This document shows positions 18,552 through 27,435 of a stretch of 64,000 nucleotides of DNA, one piece after another. The stretch is from the NCBI RefSeq assembly GCF_001886185.1, contig NZ_JXLA01000004.1, forward strand, positions 1 to 64,000, read 5' to 3'. The translations under genes were made by a program, and so were the position numbers. The notes beneath the pieces were generated by a model. The model was given only the letters and a program-made list of their open reading frames with translations, was not told the origin of the DNA and searched no databases. Within the stretch, counting starts at the first letter, position 1, and each line of letters opens with the position of its first letter. The stretch is from Enterococcus raffinosus. Its GTDB lineage: Bacteria > Bacillota > Bacilli > Lactobacillales > Enterococcaceae.

Positions 18552-21065
18552 CCGAAAAATCCCTTTGCTGATCCTCTTCTCGATTTCAACGACTAGGAAC
18601 AGCAGCAATGCATTGGCTAAAATTACTAATTGCTGCGCCGGACTAAGTGCCGTTGTTCCAATTAGCTGCTGCGCCAAAGGAAGGAAGACCACACCTGCTT
18701 GGAGAATAAAGAGAATGCCTAATGAGAGAAACAAAAACTTATTCTCGAAGAACCGGCGATTGATCGCCGGATCGAACAGCTCACGACAATTGATCATGTA
18801 TACTGCCTGCCCTAAAACAATGCTTTGTAAAAGAATGGTCTGCTGCAGCGCCGCTCCTTCAAAGCGCATAGATAAGAAGTAGGCTGGAATCATGATCAGC
18901 AGAGAGACATACAGAATCCGAAAGAAGCTATAGCCTGATAGTATCCCCAGCTTTGTATCTCTTGGCGGACGCGTCATCGTATCGCTACTTGCTTTTTCAA
19001 AGCCTAAAGCATAGGAGAGCGTGATTGTGGTCACCATATTCACCCACAATATTTGAATCGGTGTCAACGGTAGCGGACGGTTCATTAAGAGAGCCAATAT
19101 CACGATCAACCCTTGTGCCAAAGCTGTAGGTAAAAAGAAATTAATCGTCTTTTGCAGATTATCAAAAATCCGACGCCCCTCTTTAACTGCTTTTACAATT
19201 GTATAGAAGTTATCGTCTGCTAACACCATATCAGCGGCCTGCTTGCTTACCTCGCTGCCTTTGATCCCCATCGCGATCCCAATATCTGCTTGCTTCAGAG
19301 CCGGCGCATCATTCACGCCATCGCCGGTCATCCCAACAACTTCTTCATTTTTCTGCAACGCAGTCACGATTCTCAGCTTATGATCAGGCGTCGTCCGAGC
19401 AAATACGTCCACCTGCCCAACGACTTCAGCCAATTCCTCATCTGACATTCCGTCAATGTCGGCCCCCTCTAGTAGTTTAGCCGTGTGCTTCAAGCCAATT
19501 TGTTCGCTGATCGCTTGTGCCGTTGCTTTATGATCTCCAGTAATCATTTTCACTGAGATTCCAGCCTGCTGCGCCTGAGCTACTGCACGAATCGCACTCT
19601 CTTTTGGCGGATCAATAATCCCCGCCAAGCCAGCAAAGGTTAAGCCATGTAAGGCGTCATGGGTTAATTCCGCAGAAGAAACCTTTTTATATCCGAATCC
19701 CAGAACACGCTGCCCTCTGCTAGCCAACGCTAAACCACGCTTTTCCCACTTACTTTTTTCCGTATTTTCTAACGCTGCTTTTTCTAATAATACTTCCGGT
19801 GCCCCCTTAATAAAAATCACGTACTCATCATCAACGGCATGTAGTGTTGCCATATACTTATAGCTAGAGCTGAAGGGAATCTTCCCTAACACTGGTTTTA
19901 GCTGCTGATTTTCCTCGTCTACATACTTCAATAGCGCCAGCTCTGTTGGATTGCCATGGATTTCTTCGATTTTTTGCTCATCTTTGGTTTTTAAATCCTG
20001 GCAGTTGTTCATGATTTCCTTCACTAACGTTGGTTTCTCCGTGACAACCTCCTGCACAGTCATCTCATTTTTCGTGAGCGTTCCTGTTTTATCTGAACAG
20101 ATCACAGTCATCGATCCTAACGTCTCTACCGCTGGCATGCCTTTGATAATCGCATTCTCATCAGCCATCTCTTTGACACCCATGGATAAAATCATTGTTA
20201 AGACGGCTGGTAGTCCTTCAGGAATCATCGCAACAATCAACGCGATACTCGCCGAGAACATCAAGCTCCAATCCATTCCATACCTGAAACTCGTAAAGAA
20301 GAGTAAAAACACAATTAATGCTAAAATCCCTCTAAAGATTTGCTTGTTTAACTGGTGCATCTTTTTTACTAACGGTGTTGTCTGAGACTGAATCGACTGC
20401 AACGCATGATTGATTTTTCCGATTTCAGTGGCGTCTCCTGTTTCAATAACCACACCACGTGCTGAACCTGTTTGTACCAGCGTACCTGAAAAGGCCATAT
20501 TTAGCTGATCCCCAGCTAGAGCCTCTTGCGCAATCGCATCAACCTTCTTTTCAACTGCCTCTGATTCACCAGTTAAGATCGATTCCTCTACCGTTAAGTC
20601 ATGTACCTCGATCAAACGTAAATCTGCAGGAATCACATCGCCTGCCTTCAAGAGAACAATATCTCCTCGAACCAGCTCCTCTGAATTTACTTCAAGCGCT
20701 TGGCCTTCATTTAAAACCGTGGCTTCCTGCCCCATCATCTGCTTTAATCCGTCTAATGATTCCTCCGCTTTACGCTCTTGCCAATAGCCTACAAAGCCAT
20801 TGACGATTACAACTAGGAAAATAATACTGCCTTCAACCATTTCACCTGTCACAAATTTCAATAGCGCTGCAACAATCAAAACCACCATCAATAAATCTGT
20901 AAAATGCTTGGCGATTTTACGCCACAATGGAACCTGCTCCTTTTCTTCCATCTTATTCGGTCCATTGTTTTTCAAACGTGTCTTCCGTTCTTCTTTTGTT
21001 AATCCAGCGACCTGTGAGTCTGTTTTATGTAAAACATCTTTTACTGATAATTGATACCATTTCAT
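18513..21065 (-). CDS. type II cation-transporting P-type ATPase, ion uncertain
   Basis: The 850-residue membrane pump carries the P-type landmarks: LTGESEAVEK (dephosphorylation loop), M4 IPEGLP, the phosphorylated Asp near 325 in CSDKTGTLTKNEM, MITGDH and MTGDGVNDAP. The N-terminal cation ATPase domain and ten predicted membrane segments fit the SERCA/PMCA-like group. In M6 the motif reads NMVTTITLSYALGFE, so the aspartate expected in a calcium-binding TDGLPA motif is absent. The cation may not be calcium. It is a distant paralogue of the pump at 51.8 kb, which keeps ADGLP. A TATACT -10 lies 30-40 bp upstream of the start. Confidence 0.88.
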   Translation of the reverse strand: MKWYQLSVKDVLHKTDSQVAGLTKEERKTRLKNNGPNKMEEKEQVPLWRKIAKHFTDLLMVVLIVAALLKFVTGEMVEGSIIFLVVIVNGFVGYWQERKAEESLDGLKQMMGQEATVLNEGQALEVNSEELVRGDIVLLKAGDVIPADLRLIEVHDLTVEESILTGESEAVEKKVDAIAQEALAGDQLNMAFSGTLVQTGSARGVVIETGDATEIGKINHALQSIQSQTTPLVKKMHQLNKQIFRGILALIVFLLFFTSFRYGMDWSLMFSASIALIVAMIPEGLPAVLTMILSMGVKEMADENAIIKGMPAVETLGSMTVICSDKTGTLTKNEMTVQEVVTEKPTLVKEIMNNCQDLKTKDEQKIEEIHGNPTELALLKYVDEENQQLKPVLGKIPFSSSYKYMATLHAVDDEYVIFIKGAPEVLLEKAALENTEKSKWEKRGLALASRGQRVLGFGYKKVSSAELTHDALHGLTFAGLAGIIDPPKESAIRAVAQAQQAGISVKMITGDHKATAQAISEQIGLKHTAKLLEGADIDGMSDEELAEVVGQVDVFARTTPDHKLRIVTALQKNEEVVGMTGDGVNDAPALKQADIGIAMGIKGSEVSKQAADMVLADDNFYTIVKAVKEGRRIFDNLQKTINFFLPTALAQGLIVILALLMNRPLPLTPIQILWVNMVTTITLSYALGFEKASSDTMTRPPRDTKLGILSGYSFFRILYVSLLIMIPAYFLSMRFEGAALQQTILLQSIVLGQAVYMINCRELFDPAINRRFFENKFLFLSLGILFILQAGVVFLPLAQQLIGTTALSPAQQLVILANALLLFLVVEIEKRISKGIFRRKEKAVSRYQND

Positions 21066-21172
21066 ATGTATTCCTCCATCTCATTCATTTGATACCTTAA
21101 GTATACGGAGAAATCACAATTTTTAAGGTCGATAATTTCATGGAAGACTGAAATAATTGTGTTTTAGCAAAC

Positions 21173-21204
21173 AAAAAAAGCGCCACTCCAAAATGAAGTG
21201 CCGC
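21173..21204 (-). terminator. terminator of the small membrane protein gene
   Basis: A 9-bp stem with one mismatch (AGCGCCACT / AGTGCCGCT on the plus strand) is followed by seven Ts on the minus strand. Confidence 0.8.
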
Positions 21205-21219
21205 TATGCCACAATAAGA

Positions 21220-21348
21220 CTAGTGTAAAAAGTTTTGCAGATCATCGCCGTATTCGTCGATCTTCTTCGTTGTCAAAATTGTCCCTGCAACTAAAACGCC
21301 GCCTACGATAAGTGTACTAGCAACCATAAACTTAAATAATGATTTCAT
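21220..21348 (-). CDS. small single-span membrane protein, 42 residues
   Basis: The ORF can be read from 21606, but AGGAGGGAAATAGC directly before the ATG at 21348 marks the real start. The peptide has a basic N terminus (MKSLFKF), one hydrophobic helix (MVASTLIVGGVLVAGTIL), then TTKKIDEYGDDLQNFLH. This layout resembles short YtxH-like general-stress proteins, but it is too short for a firm family call. It has its own terminator and is not part of an operon. Confidence 0.7.
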   Translation of the reverse strand: MKSLFKFMVASTLIVGGVLVAGTILTTKKIDEYGDDLQNFLH

Positions 21349-21698
21349 GCTATTTCCCTCCTGCGTTTTTTTATTAATGAAAAACGAAACCGTTAAAACT
21401 CGCTTAACTGTCTCGACCATTTTATATATTAAACATAGCATAAGTGATTGAAAGTATCTTCTAATATGCTTAAACGCTTGGTGCAAGGTTTTTGAACAAA
21501 TAAAAAATTTCTTGTCTAACATGGGTGGAATAATAATTTTCACATGGTCTATGTTTATTTGTGCTTCTAAGATCAATTTGATTAACCAGAGAACAGATAG
21601 TTGCAATTCATATGGTCATTCAGAACAATATTAATATTTTCGGTGTAATAACTACATGGTAGATATTATTCATTCTGAGCGATTATTCTTCTATAAAG

Positions 21699-21887
21699 TT
21701 ACTTTACCAAATCAGCTAATGGTTTACCTCCCACTTCAGCTAATAAAATTAGCGTTCCAAACTTTACATTACTTCCATCTTTTGAATCCTCTAAAAATTC
21801 CAAAATACTACGAGTTATTCCAGTCTTTTTTGACAGGACATAACTTTTAAATTCAAAATCATTTTTATATTTGTCAAACCAATTCAT
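21699..21887 (-). CDS. small Cro/CI-like HTH protein, 62 residues
   Basis: The peptide MNWFDKYKND continues with YVLSKKTGITRSILEFLEDS and FGTLILLAEVGGKPLADLVK, which fits the helix pattern of a lambda-repressor-like fold shortened to its minimum. The ribosome site is weak (GAAGTAGATG). It follows the unknown gene at 21917-22528 by 29 bp on the same strand and shares its strongly AT-rich composition, unlike the ribosomal protein genes beside it. Together they look like a transferred pair, perhaps with the HTH as autoregulator. I do not claim a toxin-antitoxin function. Confidence 0.6.
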   Translation of the reverse strand: MNWFDKYKNDFEFKSYVLSKKTGITRSILEFLEDSKDGSNVKFGTLILLAEVGGKPLADLVK

Positions 21888-21916
21888 AAAGCATCTACTT
21901 CAAAATAATGCCAGAA

Positions 21917-22528
21917 CTAGATAAGATTATTATCTACGATATAACGTAAATTGGAGGGATTTATCATCCACGGCTCGCTTCTTGCACCTTGGCAATATCT
22001 CTTTATTTCATCCCTTTTTTTTTCATTTAAATCAGCGTAAATCTTTTTAGAAATCGCTACAGCTTGTTCTCTACCTGCATACATATCAATAAATTGCACA
22101 CTTATATTATATTCACTAAATAAAGGCTCTTTAGCAAAATCATTTGCGGCAGTTGAAACATTTGTTTCAAATTTATTTAAAACAGGAATAACTTTACTCT
22201 TTATAATTTCACGTAAACATTTTAAAGTGTTTTCTAAATGAAAGTTGGTGGTTATATTCCACCAACTTTCATTTAATGGATTCAAACTAAAAAAACCAAC
22301 AGCACTATTTACATTATATGATTTTCCAAATTTTTTACACCATAATCTGAACTCACATTGTATTTCAATGTTTTCGTAAGATTTATTCCATTTTGATGAA
22401 AAAAAAGTAATTTCAAAAACTAAATCCTCAACCACTTTTTTAAAAGTTTTTCGACTTTTAATAAACTTCCAATTTAGAGTTTTCTCAATTTCATCATACA
22501 AAATCTCCATTGCTTCATCAACTAGCAT
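21917..22528 (-). CDS. unrecognised AT-rich gene, about 203 residues
   Basis: The frame is open from 22612, but AAGGAAG five bases before the ATG at 22528 gives a better start than the cysteine-rich extension. The product is soluble, aromatic and lysine-rich (TLNWKFIKSRKTFKKV, ITFFSSKWNKSYENIEI, EFRLWCKKFGKSYNV, ESWWNITTNFHLENTL). It has an alpha/beta feel like the small DUF4304-type proteins often found in defence or accessory islands, but I cannot confirm a family. No catalytic motif stands out. Base composition is much more AT-rich than its neighbours, and it sits between core genes, suggesting acquisition. Confidence 0.65.
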   Translation of the reverse strand: MLVDEAMEILYDEIEKTLNWKFIKSRKTFKKVVEDLVFEITFFSSKWNKSYENIEIQCEFRLWCKKFGKSYNVNSAVGFFSLNPLNESWWNITTNFHLENTLKCLREIIKSKVIPVLNKFETNVSTAANDFAKEPLFSEYNISVQFIDMYAGREQAVAISKKIYADLNEKKRDEIKRYCQGARSEPWMINPSNLRYIVDNNLI

Positions 22529-22850
22529 TGACTTCCTTACCCTTTCTATTTCCGTTCCCACCCCATTAAATTTTCCGACTGCATTGTAAATTTGACAAAC
22601 ATAGTATAGCATGGCTTGATGTAATGTGTATCTTTACTTCCCGTCTTTGAGAAAATATATAATAAAAAAAATCGTTCTTATTTCTATCTCCCCTTCAATA
22701 CTACTCAGCAACCACATTTGTCACGACCTGATCTTTCTTATTCTCACAGATCATATAAACGATGAATCATCCACTGATCAAAAAACACGAAGAAAAAAAC
22801 GCCGATTTTTAAGGACCTCATAAAAAATAGAAAAAGTCTGGGGCAAAAGA

Positions 22851-22875
22851 AAAACCCCACTCAATAAGAGCGGGG
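22851..22875 (-). terminator. terminator of infC-rpmI-rplT
   Basis: CCCCACTC (22855-22862) pairs with GAGCGGGG (22868-22875), with a short T-run then TCTTTT on the minus strand. It lies 30 bp after rplT. Confidence 0.85.
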
Positions 22876-22904
22876 TATACGTTGAAACAACAACGTTTAT
22901 AAGC

Positions 22905-23264
22905 TTATTTAGCTAATGAATCTTTTGCTTGGTCAGCTAGTGCAGTGAAAGCAGCTGCATCGTTAACTGCTAAGTCAGCTAACATTTTGCGGTTGATTTC
23001 GATACCGGCAACTTTAAGACCGTGCATTAATTTTGAGTAGCTCAAGCCGTTCATACGAGCTGCAGCGTTGATACGTGCAATCCACAATTTGCGGAAGTCG
23101 CGTTTCTTTTGACGACGATCGCGGTATGCGTAGTTGTATGAATTCATTACTTGTTCTTTAGCTGTTTTAAATAGAGTGTGTTTAGAACCGTAGTAACCTT
23201 TAGCTAGTTTTAATGTCTTTTTACGACGTTTACGAGTTACAGTTCCACCTTTAACACGTGCCAT
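22905..23264 (-). CDS. rplT: 50S ribosomal protein L20
   Basis: The 119-residue basic protein starts [16 protein letters not shown] and contains [15 protein letters not shown] and [18 protein letters not shown], all diagnostic of L20. It binds 23S rRNA early in large-subunit assembly and, in Bacillus, represses its own operon by binding the infC leader. It is last in infC-rpmI-rplT, 61 bp after rpmI, with AGGAGGAATT upstream. Confidence 0.98.
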   Translation of the reverse strand: MARVKGGTVTRKRRKKTLKLAKGYYGSKHTLFKTAKEQVMNSYNYAYRDRRQKKRDFRKLWIARINAAARMNGLSYSKLMHGLKVAGIEINRKMLADLAVNDAAAFTALADQAKDSLAK

Positions 23265-23325
23265 ATTTAATTCCTCCTAATAAATAAATCATTGAATTTT
23301 TTAAGTTGTAAAGCGGGTTGCGCAA

Positions 23326-23526
23326 TTATTTCATGCGTGCCAATTGTTGGCGGATACGTTTGTAATCGCCTTTTGATACCATCGACGCTTTACGTAGTTG
23401 ACGACGTTGTTTTTTTGTTTTTCCGTGGAAACGGTGACTTGTGAACGCGCGGAAACGTTTCAAACCGCCTTTACCAGTGCGTTTTACGCGTTTTGCTAAA
23501 CCGCGATGTGTTTTTTGTTTTGGCAT
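23326..23526 (-). CDS. rpmI: 50S ribosomal protein L35
   Basis: The 66-residue very basic protein [20 protein letters not shown], with [20 protein letters not shown], is a textbook L35 of normal length. It lies between infC and rplT, with AGGAGGAAATTTAG before the ATG. Confidence 0.98.
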   Translation of the reverse strand: MPKQKTHRGLAKRVKRTGKGGLKRFRAFTSHRFHGKTKKQRRQLRKASMVSKGDYKRIRQQLARMK

Positions 23527-23599
23527 GACTAAATTTCCTCCTACTTTTCATTTCGCATACTCTTTAACGAGAGTCAAAGATGCATTCTCAAAATTATTG

Positions 23600-24124
23600 C
23601 TAGTCTTTCTTCTCTTTCGGTGCAAGCACTAAGAACATGCTACGTCCGTCCATCTTCGCCTTTTGTTCCACTGTCGCGATATCGGCAGTTTCTTCAGCTA
23701 AGCGATCAAGAACTTTTTGACCAATATCTTTGTGGGTAATGGCACGGCCCTTGAAACGGATTGACGCTTTTACTTTGTCGCCTTTTTCCAAGAATTTACG
23801 TGCGTTACGAAGTTTTGTATTAAAATCGTTCACGTCGATTGTTGGGCTCAAACGAACTTCTTTAACGTTGATCACTTTTTGTTTCTTGCGAGCTTCACGT
23901 TCTTTTTTCTGTTGCTCGAAGCGATACTTCCCATAATCCATAATACGTGCTACAGGTGGTTTTGCACCAGGAGCGACTAGGACTACATCAAGGTTTGCTT
24001 GTTCAGCAATCTTTAAGGCTTCTACTTTCGATTTCACACCTAATTGTTCGCCGTCTTGTCCGATCAAACGTACTTCACGTGCACGAATGCCGTCGTTAAC
24101 CATCATATCCTTTGCTATGGTCAT
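23600..24124 (-). CDS. infC: translation initiation factor IF-3
   Basis: The 174-residue factor has the N-terminal domain ([22 protein letters not shown]), the lysine-rich linker ([21 protein letters not shown]) and the C-terminal domain ([20 protein letters not shown]). It binds the 30S subunit and checks initiator tRNA pairing. The annotated start is an ATG ([12 protein letters not shown]) with GGAGGTGAAT upstream. Some family members start at an ATT or a later ATG, so the first residues are less certain. It is preceded by a structured leader. Confidence 0.97.
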   Translation of the reverse strand: MTIAKDMMVNDGIRAREVRLIGQDGEQLGVKSKVEALKIAEQANLDVVLVAPGAKPPVARIMDYGKYRFEQQKKEREARKKQKVINVKEVRLSPTIDVNDFNTKLRNARKFLEKGDKVKASIRFKGRAITHKDIGQKVLDRLAEETADIATVEQKAKMDGRSMFLVLAPKEKKD

Positions 24125-24159
24125 TCACCTCCAAAATTTTTGAGAGAAAAAAAGCGAAT

Positions 24160-24292
24160 AAAAAAACGAGTTCTTTACGAACCCGCACGTAGTTCGACTC
24201 ATCGAAAAGATCAGTCATTAACTATCTAGCCCAGCGAGATGTTCGCGTAAGGCGAGAAGCGGGTGCTTCTGCTTTCATTTCTCAACTTTACC
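24160..24292 (-). ncRNA. L20/infC leader RNA with attenuator
   Basis: The transcript from the promoter at 24293-24321 runs about 160 nt before infC. It includes GCAGAAGCACCCGCTTCTCGCC, the conserved part of the infC-operon leader as I remember it, and ends in a terminator hairpin: CGAGTTC (24167-24173) / GAACCCG (24179-24185) followed by seven Ts on the minus strand. In Bacillus subtilis L20 binding to this leader promotes termination. The same autoregulation is expected here. Confidence 0.85.
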
Positions 24293-24321
24293 AGTATACA
24301 AGAGGCATCTTAAAATGTCAA
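24293..24321 (-). promoter_or_regulatory. strong promoter of the infC operon
   Basis: The minus strand has TTGACA (24316-24321), a 17-bp spacer and TATACT (24293-24298): a perfect -35 and a near-perfect -10. Confidence 0.9.
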
Positions 24322-24412
24322 CCAGATAATTCCTCTTTCTGATTGTTTTCAGAAACTTTTGTTGAAATTTCTTTAATTTGTATGCTAACGTATAGAGGAA
24401 GGAAGTGATCGT

Positions 24413-25450
24413 ATGGAGCATTCTTTTTTTAAAGAATTGATTCATTACAACAAACCCAAGGAATCCCCCTTACGCTTGATTGGCGCTGGTCTTTGCATGA
24501 TTAGTATTCTTTTTACCGGCTACTTACTCCACCAACTAACAATTTCTAGTTTCGGCTCGTTAGGCATCTTCACCTTTCTCTATTATCAAAGACTCCCACT
24601 AAAACAATTGATGATCCGTTTAGCTATCGTCGGCAGCTTTTTAACTGTAGGAAACTTTCTCGGAATGCTTTCCACTCATGCTGCTTGGACGGCTCCGATC
24701 GTCGTTGCAATCGTTGGTTTTTTAGGAAGATTTTTCTTTAGATTATATGGTATCGCTAAACCCGGTCCCTTCTTTATTGTCATGGTTACGGCAATGGGAG
24801 CTAGTACAAAAATTCCGCTACATAGAATTCCCACAATGAGCAGCTTCTTGCTTCTCGGTGTTCTTTTTTCTTTAGGCTTCGCTTTCCTGCTACATCTTGT
24901 AGAAAAGGAACCCTCGCCAGCTGCTAGCGAACGTCTAAAAACAGTAAAGGAACGAATCAATGATGATCCAGCAGTAGTGATCGATAGTCTTTTATATAGC
25001 GGCTTTTTATTCTTCGCTGTTTATCTAAGTATGGGACTGCAATTGAAAAATCCTTATTGGTTGGTCGTTTCCTGCGCCTCCATTTTACAGGGAGACAATC
25101 TTCGAGCGATGGCTCATCGCAATGTCCAACGAATTTTCGGTACGATTATCGGACTGGCAATTGCAGCCTTCTTGCTGAATTTACCATTATCCGTTTTTGA
25201 AACCTTACTGATTATTACCGCCCTTTTTGTAACAGTCGAATATTTCGTGAAACGTAATTATGCCATCGCTCAGTTTTTCTCCACTCCAATGGCATTAATG
25301 CTTTCAATGCTGGCAAGACAGCAATATCTCAATTCCTTGATTCAATTTCGCTTTCTAGGAATCGTGATCGGTAGTTTATTGGGGCTGTTAGCTGGCTGGC
25401 TGATGAGCACCAGTTTGGAATTTTACAACCGTAAATTCCATTCTAATTAA
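24413..25450 (+). CDS. FUSC-like membrane protein (aromatic acid exporter/fusaric acid resistance-like)
   Basis: The 345-residue integral membrane protein has two blocks of hydrophobic segments. The C-terminal block (YWLVVSCASILQGDNLRAMAHRNVQRIFGTIIGLAIAAF... with the conserved R.xGT) fits the FUSC/ArAE family. In that family the N-terminal block duplicates the fold; proteins of this size occur in Firmicutes without the large soluble domain. Substrate is unknown. AGGAAGG precedes the ATG. It diverges from the infC operon and ends at a strong terminator. Confidence 0.75.
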   Translation: MEHSFFKELIHYNKPKESPLRLIGAGLCMISILFTGYLLHQLTISSFGSLGIFTFLYYQRLPLKQLMIRLAIVGSFLTVGNFLGMLSTHAAWTAPIVVAIVGFLGRFFFRLYGIAKPGPFFIVMVTAMGASTKIPLHRIPTMSSFLLLGVLFSLGFAFLLHLVEKEPSPAASERLKTVKERINDDPAVVIDSLLYSGFLFFAVYLSMGLQLKNPYWLVVSCASILQGDNLRAMAHRNVQRIFGTIIGLAIAAFLLNLPLSVFETLLIITALFVTVEYFVKRNYAIAQFFSTPMALMLSMLARQQYLNSLIQFRFLGIVIGSLLGLLAGWLMSTSLEFYNRKFHSN

Positions 25451-25462
25451 ATACAACCATTA

Positions 25463-25490
25463 AAAATCCGAGTGAGTCCACTCGGATTTT
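25463..25490 (+). terminator. terminator of the FUSC-like gene
   Basis: A perfect 12-bp stem (AAAATCCGAGTG / CACTCGGATTTT) closes a 4-base loop. The T-run of its 3' arm runs straight into the promoter of the next gene. Confidence 0.88.
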
Positions 25491-25498
25491 GCTATAAT
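25489..25498 (+). promoter_or_regulatory. extended -10 promoter of the HAD phosphatase gene
   Basis: TTGCTATAAT is a consensus extended -10 (TGnTATAAT) 31 bp before the ATG. Its -35 zone lies inside the preceding terminator stem and does not resemble TTGACA, so the extended -10 must carry the promoter. Confidence 0.65.
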
Positions 25499-25528
25499 AA
25501 GGACAATAAAAATGAAGGAGGCTCCACT

Positions 25529-26338
25529 ATGTATCGATTGATTGCTTGCGATCTCGATGAAACATTGTTAGATAAAAGCCGACATGTTTCAAAACGAACG
25601 CAAGAAACAATAAAAATGGCTGAAGCGCAAGGATTGGTCTTTGCACCAGCTACCGGACGCGGCTTTTATTCCATTAAACAAACGCTAGAAGAATTAGATG
25701 CGGCGAATAAGAAAAATCATTATATGATCGGTTTTAATGGCGGCGTAGTCGTAGAAAACCATGGACCAACAATCATCAAAGATTTTCCTATGCCTTTTGA
25801 GATTTTGGCTCAACTATTTGAATTTGGTTCGAACTATGATGTCGCGATCCATCTCTATACCTTCGATCAAACGTATGTCTATCACAGCAATCCGGAGGAA
25901 GACGCCTACTTAACGACAATCCCCCACGAAAAACGGCTGGATGATGAGATAAGCTTTCTAAAAGATCAAGTCTGCTACAAAGCCTTGTTCCAAAATTTAG
26001 ATCGCAGCTATTTGGAACGGTTAGAGCAAGAAATGCCCAAGCCCCTCCACGATGTCTTAGAAATCAGCTATTCTTCTAATCGTTACATCGAATTCAATCC
26101 TAAAGGAGTCAGCAAAGGTGTGGCTTTACAAACACTCGCCGATCATCTGGAGATTCCTATGAAAGAAACAATCGCAATCGGTGACAACACCAATGATTTG
26201 GCCATGATCCATGCAGCAGAATTGGGCATTGCCGTAGCAAACGCGGTTCCTGCTGTAAAAGAGGCAGCTCAACATACAACCATTGCAGATCATGAGCAAA
26301 GTGTTGTAGCTGAAGTCATTGAAACATTCATCCTGTAA
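25529..26338 (+). CDS. Cof-type HAD-IIB sugar-phosphate phosphatase
   Basis: The 269-residue enzyme has motif I at ACDLDETLLD (nucleophile and acid aspartates), motif II in PATGR, the IIB cap, and motif IV GDNTNDLAMIHAA with the downstream VANAVPAVKEAA. This is the Cof/YidA-type family that dephosphorylates small phosphorylated metabolites; the physiological substrate is not predictable. GAAGGAGG before the ATG at 25529 rejects the longer open frame from 25472. It is monocistronic. Confidence 0.9.
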   Translation: MYRLIACDLDETLLDKSRHVSKRTQETIKMAEAQGLVFAPATGRGFYSIKQTLEELDAANKKNHYMIGFNGGVVVENHGPTIIKDFPMPFEILAQLFEFGSNYDVAIHLYTFDQTYVYHSNPEEDAYLTTIPHEKRLDDEISFLKDQVCYKALFQNLDRSYLERLEQEMPKPLHDVLEISYSSNRYIEFNPKGVSKGVALQTLADHLEIPMKETIAIGDNTNDLAMIHAAELGIAVANAVPAVKEAAQHTTIADHEQSVVAEVIETFIL

Positions 26339-26344
26339 GATAAA

Positions 26345-26377
26345 AAAAGCGAAGCATCATTTGATTGCTTCGCTTTT
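26345..26377. terminator. bidirectional terminator between the HAD gene and corA
   Basis: AAAAGCGAAGCA (26345-26356) and TGCTTCGCTTTT (26366-26377) form a 12-bp perfect stem. The right arm overlaps the stop of the minus-strand CorA gene. Confidence 0.88.
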
Positions 26378-27284
26378 AACGTATTCTGCGCCATAAGACC
26401 AAGATTAGCCACACTGATAACCCAAGACTGATGATTAGCGTAATAACCCACCCAATCTCAGAATGCGTAAATGGCAATGGCATATTCATCCCGAAAAAGC
26501 CCGTCACGATTGTCGGAATTGTTAGTAACAACGACCAAATCGTCAGAATTTTCATCGTATCATTCAAATTGTTGTTCAATAAATTATTATAGGTACCAGA
26601 TAATTGATCCAAAATTTCACTAGACAGTTTCGTCATCTCTACTGCCTGCCTCGCCTCGATCAACGCATCATCCAGCTCTTCTTTTTCCTTATCGGTAAAA
26701 CTAGAAAAAATAGATTGGACCTTTACTTGTTCCAGCAACACAGCATTTTGCTTAGTCGCTGTCACTAGATACACCAAGCCAATCTCCAAATCAGATAAAG
26801 CCAATAGGTTTTTATTCGTTGTTTTCTCCCGTAGTTTCTTATTTAGGTGGATTCGCTGACTGTCGACTTCCTCCACTAACGGAAAATAATAATCCGAAAT
26901 CAAAAACAACGTATGAAACAATAAACTCGCGGTACTTTGATTCGGCTCATTCGATAAGATGTTTTCAATAATATTCTCAACATAAGAAGTCCGATCATTT
27001 ACAAAAGAAAAAAAGGTATGATCCTTCAGAATAAAGGCCATCGGACTTGTCTCATAATGATTATCCTTTTTCAAAAGATTCGGCACATTAAAGATCAATA
27101 GAAGGGCTTTTTCCATCGGATCATACTCCACCCGCGCCCGTTCATTATCATCTAATGCGTACGTCAGCATTTCGTCGCTGATCGCATAGCTGGCTCGTAA
27201 TTTTTTTATCTCGTGAGGCTGCGTAGCATCTACATTGATCCATGAACACATCTCTTGATTGAATGTTTGTCTGCTGTCCATCAC
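26376..27284 (-). CDS. CorA-family magnesium/divalent cation channel
   Basis: The 302-residue protein has a long cytosolic helical domain and two C-terminal membrane helices. The selectivity signature GMN lies near residues 265-267 (GFFGMNMPLPF), at the end of the first helix, and the tail ends with RRIR. Family members form pentameric channels for Mg2+ or other divalent ions. Its start at 27284 follows TTAGGGAGG. An extended -10 lies 30 bp upstream. Confidence 0.92.
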   Translation of the reverse strand: MMDSRQTFNQEMCSWINVDATQPHEIKKLRASYAISDEMLTYALDDNERARVEYDPMEKALLLIFNVPNLLKKDNHYETSPMAFILKDHTFFSFVNDRTSYVENIIENILSNEPNQSTASLLFHTLFLISDYYFPLVEEVDSQRIHLNKKLREKTTNKNLLALSDLEIGLVYLVTATKQNAVLLEQVKVQSIFSSFTDKEKEELDDALIEARQAVEMTKLSSEILDQLSGTYNNLLNNNLNDTMKILTIWSLLLTIPTIVTGFFGMNMPLPFTHSEIGWVITLIISLGLSVWLILVLWRRIR

Positions 27285-27313
27285 AATCCTCCCTAACTAA
27301 ATCATTGACCTTC

Positions 27314-27322
27314 AGTATAGCA
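27314..27322 (-). promoter_or_regulatory. extended -10 promoter of corA
   Basis: On the minus strand TGCTATACT is an extended -10 about 30 bp upstream of the corA ATG. The -35 is weak. Confidence 0.55.
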
Positions 27323-27358
27323 AAAAAAATTGATTTAGTAGTTTAATACTACTTGATA

Positions 27359-27395
27359 ATAAAAAAGAACAGAAGCGAATTAATTTCACCTCTGT
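27359..27395 (-). terminator. terminator of the maltodextrin ABC operon
   Basis: ACAGAAGCGAA (27369-27379) pairs with TTCACCTCTGT (27385-27395), 11 bp with two wobbles and a 5-base loop. A T-run follows on the minus strand. Confidence 0.8.
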
Positions 27396-27435
27396 ACTCA
27401 ACGGTTTAAATTTGTAAAATGAAAGCAAAGCTAAA

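Noticed and set aside
21349-21606. N-terminal extension of the small membrane protein
   Set aside because: A strong ribosome site directly precedes the internal ATG at 21348, and the extension has no family features.
22626-22823. Plus-strand ORF of 65 codons upstream of the AT-rich island
   Set aside because: No ribosome site and no resemblance to a protein family; composition is that of intergenic DNA.
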